Both the position numbers and the translations under genes were made by a program. DNA of 64,000 nt, taken from positions 62,001-126,000 of the forward strand of contig NZ_LWHJ01000032.1 of assembly GCF_001652725.1 (NCBI RefSeq). Direction: 5' to 3'. Below the pieces are notes generated by a model that was not told the origin of the DNA, made no database searches, and saw nothing but the letters and a program-made list of their open reading frames with translations. Position 1 is the stretch's first letter. Every line of letters begins with the position of its first letter. The stretch comes from Pedobacter psychrophilus. Its GTDB lineage: Bacteria > Bacteroidota > Bacteroidia > Sphingobacteriales > Sphingobacteriaceae. This document shows positions 27,731-34,648 of the stretch, in pieces.

Positions 27731-28456
27731 ATGAAAAAACTTATCCTAATATCCATCCTATCAACAACTTTATTGTTTTCTAGTTGTGATACTTTAAATC
27801 AATATGCTGGGGTTATTAATCAGGCAACTGGCATTCCTACTAATACAGAAATTAACTTGGGCTTAAAACAAGCTTTAGAGTTTGGCACAAATTATAGCGC
27901 CGAAAGATTATCTGCAAAAGATGGATACTTAGGAAATTTGGCAGTTAAAATTTTGATGCCGCCAGAAGCGCAAAAAGTCGAGAAAACTTTACGTTCGCTT
28001 GGGTTAAATTCTTTATGCGATAATGTAATCACAAGTTTAAACAGAGCAGCAGAAGATGCGGCAATTCAGGCTAAACCTATTTTTGTTAATGCCATTAAAC
28101 AAATGAGTTTTCAGGATGTGAGCAACATTTTATTAGGGCAACAAGATGCAGCTACTATGTATTTTAAACGAACCACTAGTATTGCATTAGCAGATAAATT
28201 TAGACCAAGTATAAATACTAGTTTGAGTAAAGTTGGCGCAACAAAATATTGGGGAGATTTAACCAGCACCTATAATAAGATTCCCTTAGTAAAACCCATA
28301 AATACAGATTTGGCTGGTTATGTAACTGATAGAGCAATAGACGGTTTATTTATAGAAGTTGCCCAGGAAGAGTTAAAAATTCGCCAGAATTTAGTGGCAA
28401 GGAGCACTTCATTATTACAAAAAGTTTTTGGCTACGCCGATAGAAACAGACAATAG
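27731..28456 (+). CDS. DUF4197 family lipoprotein
   Basis: 241 aa. MKKLILISILSTTLLFSSCDTLN carries a lipobox (FSSC), so this copy is lipid-anchored whereas its paralogue at 25858 has an ordinary signal peptide. The DUF4197 blocks are present: IGLKQALEFGTNYSAERL-like opening, KILMPPEAQKVEKTLRSLGLN, LNRAAEDAAIQAKPIFVNAIKQM and YVTDRAIDGLFIEVAQEELKIR. The two proteins agree along their entire mature length, so the pair arose by duplication. Function unknown. Confidence 0.88.
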   Translation: MKKLILISILSTTLLFSSCDTLNQYAGVINQATGIPTNTEINLGLKQALEFGTNYSAERLSAKDGYLGNLAVKILMPPEAQKVEKTLRSLGLNSLCDNVITSLNRAAEDAAIQAKPIFVNAIKQMSFQDVSNILLGQQDAATMYFKRTTSIALADKFRPSINTSLSKVGATKYWGDLTSTYNKIPLVKPINTDLAGYVTDRAIDGLFIEVAQEELKIRQNLVARSTSLLQKVFGYADRNRQ

Positions 28457-28588
28457 AATGATTTTTTGAGTGAAAATAGGCATAGATTATGTCTGTTATT
28501 ATGTGATTGAAAATTTAAGAACGATTAACCATAAATCTTAGATTTTTATGATATATAATAATTTATTAACATCAAAACACAAAAAATC

Positions 28589-29167
28589 ATGAAAAAAGTA
28601 TTATTAACAATCGCAATGGCAGTTGTTGCTTTTACAATCACTCAAGCCCAAATCCAAAAAGGAAATGTATTAATGGGCGCTAACATTTCTAACATTAATT
28701 TCGGTTTAGATAAACCAAATGTATTTTCTTTTAATCTAAATCCTAAAGTAGCCTGGTTTGTAGCAGATGGTGTTGCATTAGGAACAGACCTTAATTTCGG
28801 TTTACAAACTGCAAAAAATGCTGGTACTGATATCAATTATGGAATTGGTGCTTTAGGTCGTTATTATTCTGGTGAAACTTCTGGAGAAGTAGTAAAAAAC
28901 TCTATGCTTTTCGGAGAAGCTACAGTAGGAATTTCAGGAGTTAATCCTTCTATTGGTGGTTCTACCAATGGTTTAGGTTTTAGCTTTGGTCCTGGTTTTA
29001 CTTATTTTATTACCAACTCTATTGGTTTAGAAGCTTTATTAAAATATAATGGAGTTGTAGGTTTTGGAAGTAGCGCTTATGCACATAGCTTAAGTTTGGG
29101 CTTTGGTTTCCAAGTTTATTTACCTGGACAAGCAACCGCTAGAAAAGTTAAAAACGATATGAACTAA
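28589..29167 (+). CDS. Outer-membrane beta-barrel protein (small porin-like fold)
   Basis: 192 aa, signal peptide MKKVLLTIAMAVVAFTITQAQ. The mature part alternates glycine- and aromatic-rich strands (VFSFNLNPKVAWFVADGVALGTDLNFGLQT, GLGFSFGPGFTYFITNSIGLEALLKYNG, AHSLSLGFGFQVYL), as in the eight-stranded outer-membrane proteins of Bacteroidota. The strand ends GFQVYL before a short charged tail. It is probably an abundant outer-membrane protein of unknown role. It is monocistronic, with a strong terminator after the stop. Confidence 0.75.
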   Translation: MKKVLLTIAMAVVAFTITQAQIQKGNVLMGANISNINFGLDKPNVFSFNLNPKVAWFVADGVALGTDLNFGLQTAKNAGTDINYGIGALGRYYSGETSGEVVKNSMLFGEATVGISGVNPSIGGSTNGLGFSFGPGFTYFITNSIGLEALLKYNGVVGFGSSAYAHSLSLGFGFQVYLPGQATARKVKNDMN

Positions 29168-29184
29168 TTAGTTCATTATTCATT

Positions 29185-29222
29185 AAAAAAGGCTTATCAA
29201 TTAAATTTGATAAGCCTTTTTT
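29185..29222. terminator. Bidirectional terminator between the barrel protein and cysN
   Basis: AAAAAAGGCTTATCAA and TTGATAAGCCTTTTTT arms with a 6-nt loop. It ends the barrel gene on the plus strand and the sulfate operon on the minus strand. Confidence 0.93.
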
Positions 29223-29256
29223 GGTTAAGCTTTTTGTTCGTTAATGGAGTTTTAAC

Positions 29257-30504
29257 TTATAATGCTGCTCTCAGCATCAAAGCACCAACAGTAACATTAG
29301 TTCTGCTATCTATAATTATGGCACCACCATTTCTTTTGTTACTTTCATAAGGATCAAAAGCTAATTCATCGGCAGTTTTAATTTCTACTCTGCCAATATC
29401 GTTTAAACCAAAAGTATCGGCATTCACTTTTTCTAAAGTATTGATATTTACTTTGTACAAAACCTCTTTAATTTTACAACGTGTAACTTTACTTTGGTGT
29501 TGGATAAAATAGGTGGCAGTAGTATCCAATTCCCTGGTATCCATCCAACAAATATCAGCTTCAATTTGGTTGGAAACTAAAGGCGAGCGTTCTATTTCTC
29601 CAATCATATCTCCTCGGCTAATGTCAATTTCGTCTTCTAAATGCAGAGTGATTGATTTTCCTTCCTCAGCAATTTGTAAATCACCATCAAAAGTTTCAAT
29701 TCTTTTTATTTTCGATTTATTTCCAGAAGGATAAACTTTAATTTCTTCGCCAACACTTAAGGCTCCACTTAGCACCCTTCCCGCATATCCGCGATAATCA
29801 TGTAATTCATCAGTTTGTGGCCTAACTACCCATTGAACTGCCATTCTTGCCGGTAACAAATGATCTACCTGATGTACAGGAACTGTTTCTAAATGTGCTA
29901 ACAAACTTTTTCCTTTGTACCAAGGCATATTTATCGAATCATTCACAATATTATCACCTTTTAAAGCACTTACAGGAATAAAAGTAACTTCTTTAATCCC
30001 TAATTTAATTGCTAATTGATGATAATCTGCATGAATTTTCTCAAAAACTTCCTCGCTATAATCCACCATGTCCATTTTGTTTACACAAACCACCACATGT
30101 TCTAAAGCCAATAAAGAAACCAAATAAGAATGACGAATAGTTTGCTCTATCACGCCTTTTCTCGCATCCACTAAAATAATAGCTAAATCCGCATTTGAAG
30201 CACCAGTAACCATATTTCTGGTATACTGAATATGCCCTGGAGTATCTGCAATAATGAACTTTCTTTTTTCTGTTTGAAAGTATTTATAAGCAACATCAAT
30301 CGTAATTCCTTGCTCACGTTCTGCCTTTAAACCATCCGTTAAAATGGCTAAATCAACCGTTCCGTCGTCATTTTTTCTGTTCGATTTTTGGATAGCTTCC
30401 AGTTGGTCGGCTAAAACAGAATCAGTATCGTACAAAAGCCTTCCAATCAAAGTGCTTTTTCCATCATCCACACTTCCTGCGGTTAAAAATTTTAATATAT
30501 CCAT
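29257..30504 (-). CDS. cysN: Sulfate adenylyltransferase subunit 1 (GTPase)
   Basis: 415 aa. The EF-Tu-like GTPase half of ATP sulfurylase: it couples GTP hydrolysis to formation of adenosine 5'-phosphosulfate (APS) by CysD. The G1 motif GSVDDGKST is at 10-18, G3 is DTPGHIQYTRNM and G4 is NKMD. The two beta-barrel domains follow. It stops after the third domain, with no C-terminal APS kinase (CysC) as found in NodQ/CysNC fusions. Its ATG overlaps the stop of cysD (TAATG), so the two subunits are coupled, and it is the last gene of the sulfate cluster. Confidence 0.96.
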   Translation of the reverse strand: MDILKFLTAGSVDDGKSTLIGRLLYDTDSVLADQLEAIQKSNRKNDDGTVDLAILTDGLKAEREQGITIDVAYKYFQTEKRKFIIADTPGHIQYTRNMVTGASNADLAIILVDARKGVIEQTIRHSYLVSLLALEHVVVCVNKMDMVDYSEEVFEKIHADYHQLAIKLGIKEVTFIPVSALKGDNIVNDSINMPWYKGKSLLAHLETVPVHQVDHLLPARMAVQWVVRPQTDELHDYRGYAGRVLSGALSVGEEIKVYPSGNKSKIKRIETFDGDLQIAEEGKSITLHLEDEIDISRGDMIGEIERSPLVSNQIEADICWMDTRELDTTATYFIQHQSKVTRCKIKEVLYKVNINTLEKVNADTFGLNDIGRVEIKTADELAFDPYESNKRNGGAIIIDSRTNVTVGALMLRAAL

Positions 30505-31394
30505 TAAAAATATCCTCCTTTTTTACGGTCTTCCATGGCTGCTTCAGAAACTTTATCATCCATTCTAGCACCACGCTCACTTATTTTTGATTGCGAAATC
30601 TCCAAAATAATATCATCTATTTCTGTTTTTTCCGATTCTACAGCTGCAGTACAAGTCATATCACCAACGGTACGGAAACGCACACTTTTTGTATAGATTT
30701 TATCATCAGCATCCATATTTAAAAACTCATGAGCCGCCATCCAAACCCCATTTCGCTCAATAACTTCACGATGATGAGAATAATAAATAGAAGGAATTTC
30801 TATATTTTCTCTTTTGATATAGTTCCAAACATCCAACTCCGTCCAGTTGCTAATCGGGAAAACCCTTACATTTTCTCCTTTATGGATTTTTCCATTAAAG
30901 GTGTTCCAAAGTTCTGGACGTTGGCGCTTTGGATCCCATTGTCCAAATTCATCACGAACAGAAAATATCCTTTCTTTTGCCCTTGCTTTTTCCTCGTCTC
31001 TTCTTGCGCCGCCAATACAGGCATCAAACTGATTTTTTTCAATGACTTCTAAAAGAGAAACAGTTTGCAAAGCATTTCTGCTGGCATTTTTACCTTTTTG
31101 CTCTATCGCTCTTCCACTATCAATAGCATCTTGTACATGCCCAATAATTAATTTCTCGCCAAGTTTTTGAACCAGTTGATCTCTAAATTCAATCACTTCA
31201 GGGAAATTATGGCCAGTATCAACATGTACCAACGGAAAAGGAAACTTTCCCGGACGAAAGGCTTTTTCTGCCAAACGAACCAATGTGATAGAATCTTTTC
31301 CTCCCGAAAAAAGCAAAGCTGGCTTCTCAAACTGTCCTGCTACCTCCCTTAAAATCGCTATGGCTTCCGCCTCTAGTTGATCTAAATAATCCAT
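30504..31394 (-). CDS. cysD: Sulfate adenylyltransferase subunit 2
   Basis: 296 aa, of normal length. This is the catalytic ATP-pyrophosphatase-type subunit that makes APS from ATP and sulfate in a heterodimer with CysN. The PP-loop SGGKDS lies in ALLFSGGKDSITLVRLAEKA, followed by HVDTGHNFPEVIEFRD, ACIGGARRDEEKARAKERI and FPISNWTELDVWNYI, all family signatures. It is coupled to cysN by a one-base overlap of stop and start codons. The 133 bp upstream, before cysH, contain two text-like repeats. Confidence 0.96.
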   Translation of the reverse strand: MDYLDQLEAEAIAILREVAGQFEKPALLFSGGKDSITLVRLAEKAFRPGKFPFPLVHVDTGHNFPEVIEFRDQLVQKLGEKLIIGHVQDAIDSGRAIEQKGKNASRNALQTVSLLEVIEKNQFDACIGGARRDEEKARAKERIFSVRDEFGQWDPKRQRPELWNTFNGKIHKGENVRVFPISNWTELDVWNYIKRENIEIPSIYYSHHREVIERNGVWMAAHEFLNMDADDKIYTKSVRFRTVGDMTCTAAVESEKTEIDDIILEISQSKISERGARMDDKVSEAAMEDRKKGGYF

Positions 31395-31405
31395 TTTTTT
31401 TATAA

Positions 31406-31438
31406 TAGTATCAAGTATTTAGTGTCAAGTATCAAGAT
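31406..31438 (-). repeat. Text-like repeat (TATCAAGTAT type)
   Basis: TAGTATCAAGTATTTAGTG and TCAAGTATCAAGAT: short self-similar units such as AGTATCAAG, seen in many Bacteroidota intergenic spacers. It lies in the cysH-cysD gap. Confidence 0.6.
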
Positions 31439-31494
31439 TTTGCAATCTGATAAGCACTATAATACTTTTATAAATTTATTTTAAAACATCCAAT

Positions 31495-31532
31495 CTTAAG
31501 ACTCCAGTCCTCAGACTCCCGACTCTCTTAAG
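31495..31532 (-). repeat. Text-like repeat (GACTCCCGACTC type) at the cysH stop
   Basis: Units of ACTCCAGTCC, TCAGACTCCC and GACTCTC bounded by CTTAAG at both ends (31495-31500 and 31527-31532). The right CTTAAG contains the cysH stop codon, so the repeat abuts or replaced the original 3' end of the gene. Confidence 0.6.
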
Positions 31533-32250
31533 GTTTAAAAACTTCCTCATGTGCGCTGGTTTCATGTAATCCACACTCTTTTTTACTCGCATCTTCCCAC
31601 CACCAGCGTCCTGCTCTAAAATCTTCGCCAGGTTGCACCGCTCTTGTGCAAGGTTGGCAACCAATACTTGGAAAGCCTTTGTCATGCAACGGATTATATG
31701 GCACATTTTTCTCTTTCACATAAGCCTTCACGTCTTCTAAAGTCCAGTTAAAAATAGGATGAACTTTTATCAATTGATGCGCTTCATCCCATTCTACCCA
31801 ATCCATATCTTCACGGTTTGCAGATTGCTCTGCTCTAATTCCGGTAATCCAAACTTTTTGCCCAGCCAAAGCTCTATTTAAAGGCTCAACTTTTCTAATT
31901 CCACAACATTCTTTTCTATTCTCTACAGATTCATAAAAGCTACTTGGTCCTTTTTTAGTCACTATCGCTTCCAGCTTTTCTTTATCGGGATAAAAGGCAT
32001 GAATTGGCTTTTTATACCTTTCTAAAGTACGGTTCCAAGTGTAATAAGTTTCTGTAAACAACCTGCCGGTTTCTAAAGTGAAGACTTTGATGTTTAAATC
32101 GGCAGTAAAAATCATATCAGATAATACTTGGTCTTCCCATCCAAAACTGGTAGAAAAAATCAAATCTTCTTTAAAATATGAAACAATAAAAGCCAAAACC
32201 TCTTGAGGTGATTTATCTTTTAATGCGTCTTTTAATTGTTTTATATCCAT
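31528..32250 (-). CDS. cysH: Assimilatory adenylylsulfate (APS) reductase
   Basis: 240 aa. The enzyme reduces activated sulfate to sulfite with thioredoxin. Two cysteine pairs, Cys115-Cys116 (ECCGIRKVEPL) and Cys198-Cys201 (CQPCTR), are the ligands of the [4Fe-4S] cluster that distinguishes APS reductases from PAPS reductases of the E. coli type; the redox-active Cys226 is in ECGLH near the C-terminus. The pyrophosphatase-like nucleotide site is FSTSFGWEDQ. No cysC is present in this cluster, consistent with direct use of APS. It is the first gene after repeat copy A in the spacer at 32268. Confidence 0.93.
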   Translation of the reverse strand: MDIKQLKDALKDKSPQEVLAFIVSYFKEDLIFSTSFGWEDQVLSDMIFTADLNIKVFTLETGRLFTETYYTWNRTLERYKKPIHAFYPDKEKLEAIVTKKGPSSFYESVENRKECCGIRKVEPLNRALAGQKVWITGIRAEQSANREDMDWVEWDEAHQLIKVHPIFNWTLEDVKAYVKEKNVPYNPLHDKGFPSIGCQPCTRAVQPGEDFRAGRWWWEDASKKECGLHETSAHEEVFKP

Positions 32251-32267
32251 TTTTATTTTAATGATTT

Positions 32268-32357
32268 GGGCGTTTTAACACGCTATCCGCTATATCTTTT
32301 TTTGCTATTTGCTAAATGGTTAGTGCAAAAAAAGGATGCCACTTCTATCGTTAACGC
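32268..32357. repeat. Dispersed palindromic element, copy A
   Basis: 90 bp from GGGCGTTTTAACACGCTATC to TCGTTAACGC. The core TCTTTTTTTGC and GCAAAAAAAGGA form an internal inverted repeat. A copy of the same length is at 48369 and a relative in the opposite orientation at 54885. It occupies the spacer between the TSUP fusion and cysH. Confidence 0.85.
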
Positions 32358-32384
32358 AAAACCTTTTATCCTCAAGTATAATAA

Positions 32385-33902
32385 TTAAAAAGCCATTAAA
32401 AACTTACCAATGCTGCGCAAACTTACTAAAATAACAATGATCGAAACTGCTACCATAATGGTTTTTGCTGATATTTTATTCGATATTCTTGCAGCGATTG
32501 GTGATGCAATTGCACTTCCCAAAACCAAACCAGCAACGGCGTACCAATGTAATCCGTTTAGCATCGTCACAAAAGTTAAAGAACTCATTAGCGCAATAAA
32601 AAAACGACTTAATTTTACAGTTCCTAAGGAGTAACGGGCATTTCTTCCTCCGGCAATTAATGAAGACAAAACAATCGATCCCCAGCCGCCACCACCAACT
32701 GCGTCTATAAAACCTCCTGTAAAACCCAAAACACCTATTTTTTTAATTTTTGGACCAGCTTTGGCATTTTTTAATTTTAAAACGCCAGATTTTTTTAAAA
32801 TCACGAAACCTAAAATTAAAGTATAAAGCGAAATTAAAGGTTTAGTATAATGTGCGTATTCTTCTAATGATGATAATAAAAAAGCTCCTAAAACAGCTCC
32901 GATAATTCCGGGAATCAGCAATAGTTTTAATAATTTTTTGTTGATGTTTCCCATTCTATAATGCATCCAACCGGCAATTCCATTACTTAAAATTTCTGAA
33001 ATATGAACCGCTGTACTTGCAGAAGCGGGTGGAATTCCCATTGATAGAGAAAATGTGGTAGAGGTTACTCCATAAGACATTCCTATTGCTCCATCTATCA
33101 TTGCGAAGATAAATCCTGCTATTAAAAACCAATAAAATTGTGGATTAACACCAGCAACATAATTACGGAAAACAGGTTCTTCTTTCCATAATACATAAAA
33201 GATGATAGCCGCAAAAACCACCACAAAACTCCAAATGATATAACTTAAGGTTGCTGGCTTTAAATTTTTATCTGGTTGTTTTTCAGAAACTAAACTTGCA
33301 GTCGCCTGGTTTAACGCTTTTACTTTATCGCTAAAATCGCCTTTAAGGGTTAATCTTAATTTATTGATTTGTTCTAAAGTATCATCAATTTCATTAGGAA
33401 TGTTTTCGTTTAAAACTTCTTTAATGCGTTTTGCAACCGTGGGCGATTTTCCGTTGGTTGAAATAGCGATTTTTAAATTTCCCTTTTTTACGATGGAACC
33501 TAAATAAAAATCACAAAGTTCTGGAGTATCTGCTACATTTAAAAGCAAGCCTTTTTCTTTTGCTATTTTTCTGATATATTCATGAAGTTCACGGTTATCA
33601 GTAGCTAAAATTACGAGTTCAATATCGTTTAAATCCTCATCCTGAAATTTGCGTTCTATTATATTAACCGATGGATGGTGGATGACTAATTCCTTCAACT
33701 CCGGTAAAAAACGATCAGCAACTACATTTACTTTGGCTTTTGGAGAATTGCCCAATAAAGCACTTAATTTCTCTAAACCTACATTTCCACCACCAACTAA
33801 TAAAGTTTGAAAGTTTTGTAGCTTTAAGAAAACGGGAAATAATTCGTTTCCATTTCCTTCATCTATGATTTTATCATCGTTATTCTGTGTCAACAAACTC
33901 AT
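32385..33902 (-). CDS. Fusion of precorrin-2 dehydrogenase-like domain and TSUP (TauE/SafE) transporter
   Basis: 505 aa. Residues about 20-215 are a siroheme-synthase N-terminal domain with the dinucleotide motif LLVGGGNVGLEKL and the family block STNGKSPTVAKRIKEVL; it oxidises precorrin-2 to sirohydrochlorin. Residues about 220-505 form seven or eight membrane helices of the TSUP family (IDGAIGMSYGVTSTTFSLSMG, SASTAVHISEILSNGIAGWMHY, GFIDAVGGGGWG), which move sulfur compounds such as sulfate, sulfite or taurine. The fusion joins siroheme synthesis for the reductase to a probable sulfate importer in one polypeptide. The start overlaps cobA by 23 nt. The ferrochelatase step is not covered by a separate gene here. 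Confidence 0.88.
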   Translation of the reverse strand: MSLLTQNNDDKIIDEGNGNELFPVFLKLQNFQTLLVGGGNVGLEKLSALLGNSPKAKVNVVADRFLPELKELVIHHPSVNIIERKFQDEDLNDIELVILATDNRELHEYIRKIAKEKGLLLNVADTPELCDFYLGSIVKKGNLKIAISTNGKSPTVAKRIKEVLNENIPNEIDDTLEQINKLRLTLKGDFSDKVKALNQATASLVSEKQPDKNLKPATLSYIIWSFVVVFAAIIFYVLWKEEPVFRNYVAGVNPQFYWFLIAGFIFAMIDGAIGMSYGVTSTTFSLSMGIPPASASTAVHISEILSNGIAGWMHYRMGNINKKLLKLLLIPGIIGAVLGAFLLSSLEEYAHYTKPLISLYTLILGFVILKKSGVLKLKNAKAGPKIKKIGVLGFTGGFIDAVGGGGWGSIVLSSLIAGGRNARYSLGTVKLSRFFIALMSSLTFVTMLNGLHWYAVAGLVLGSAIASPIAARISNKISAKTIMVAVSIIVILVSLRSIGKFLMAF

Positions 33903-34647
33903 AAGATGATAAAATAGGTTGAAAAGTTGGATGCAGACTAACTACTTCTCCAATTACGATTATCGCAGGAGCACCAATTTTGTTCTCCTCAATTTGTTCT
34001 ACAATGGTATTCATTACTCCAACTGCAGCCTTTTCTTTTGGGGTCGAACCATTTTGTATGATAGCAACAGGCAATCGGCCTAAGCCATTATTTTTATAAA
34101 TCTCAACAATTTCTTTAATTTTATTTACGCCCATTAAAATTACAACCGTTGCTTTTGTTTTTACGGCAACCTTTAAATCGTTAGAGATTTCTCCGTTTGC
34201 TTTTGTACCGGTAATTACCCAAAAACTCTCGCTTAAACCACGATGTGTTAAAGGAATGCCTTGCAAAGCAGGAACGGAAATTGAGCTAGAGATTCCAGGA
34301 ATTACTTCTGTTTGGATGTTGTAAGAATGCGCAAAATCAATCTCTTCATAACCTCTTCCAAAAACGAAAGGGTCGCCACCTTTTAAACGGACAACGTATC
34401 CATATCTTAAAGCACTATCCACTAAAAGTTGGTTAATTTCTTGTTGTTTTAAAGAATGTTGTCCAGCTCTTTTACCTACAAATATTTTGATGGAATTTTC
34501 TGGAGCCATTTCTAACAAGGCTTCATTTACCAAAGCATCGTACAATACAACCTCGGCTTTAGCCAAAGCTTTTGCACCTTTTATGCTAATTAATTCTGCA
34601 TCGCCGGGACCGGCACCAATTAAAGTTATTTTAGGTTCTAGTACCAT
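33880..34647 (-). CDS. cobA: Uroporphyrinogen-III C-methyltransferase
   Basis: 255 aa. It methylates uroporphyrinogen III twice with S-adenosylmethionine to give precorrin-2. The N-terminal GAGPGDAELISIKG, the RLKGGDPFVFGRG block and the VIPGISSSISVPALQGIPLTHRG block are diagnostic for the SUMT family (CobA, or the CysG C-terminal half). Together with the fused dehydrogenase domain of the next gene it makes the siroheme cofactor of the sulfite reductase encoded immediately upstream. One base separates it from that gene. Confidence 0.95.
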   Translation of the reverse strand: MVLEPKITLIGAGPGDAELISIKGAKALAKAEVVLYDALVNEALLEMAPENSIKIFVGKRAGQHSLKQQEINQLLVDSALRYGYVVRLKGGDPFVFGRGYEEIDFAHSYNIQTEVIPGISSSISVPALQGIPLTHRGLSESFWVITGTKANGEISNDLKVAVKTKATVVILMGVNKIKEIVEIYKNNGLGRLPVAIIQNGSTPKEKAAVGVMNTIVEQIEENKIGAPAIIVIGEVVSLHPTFQPILSSYEFVDTE

Positions 34648-34648
34648 T

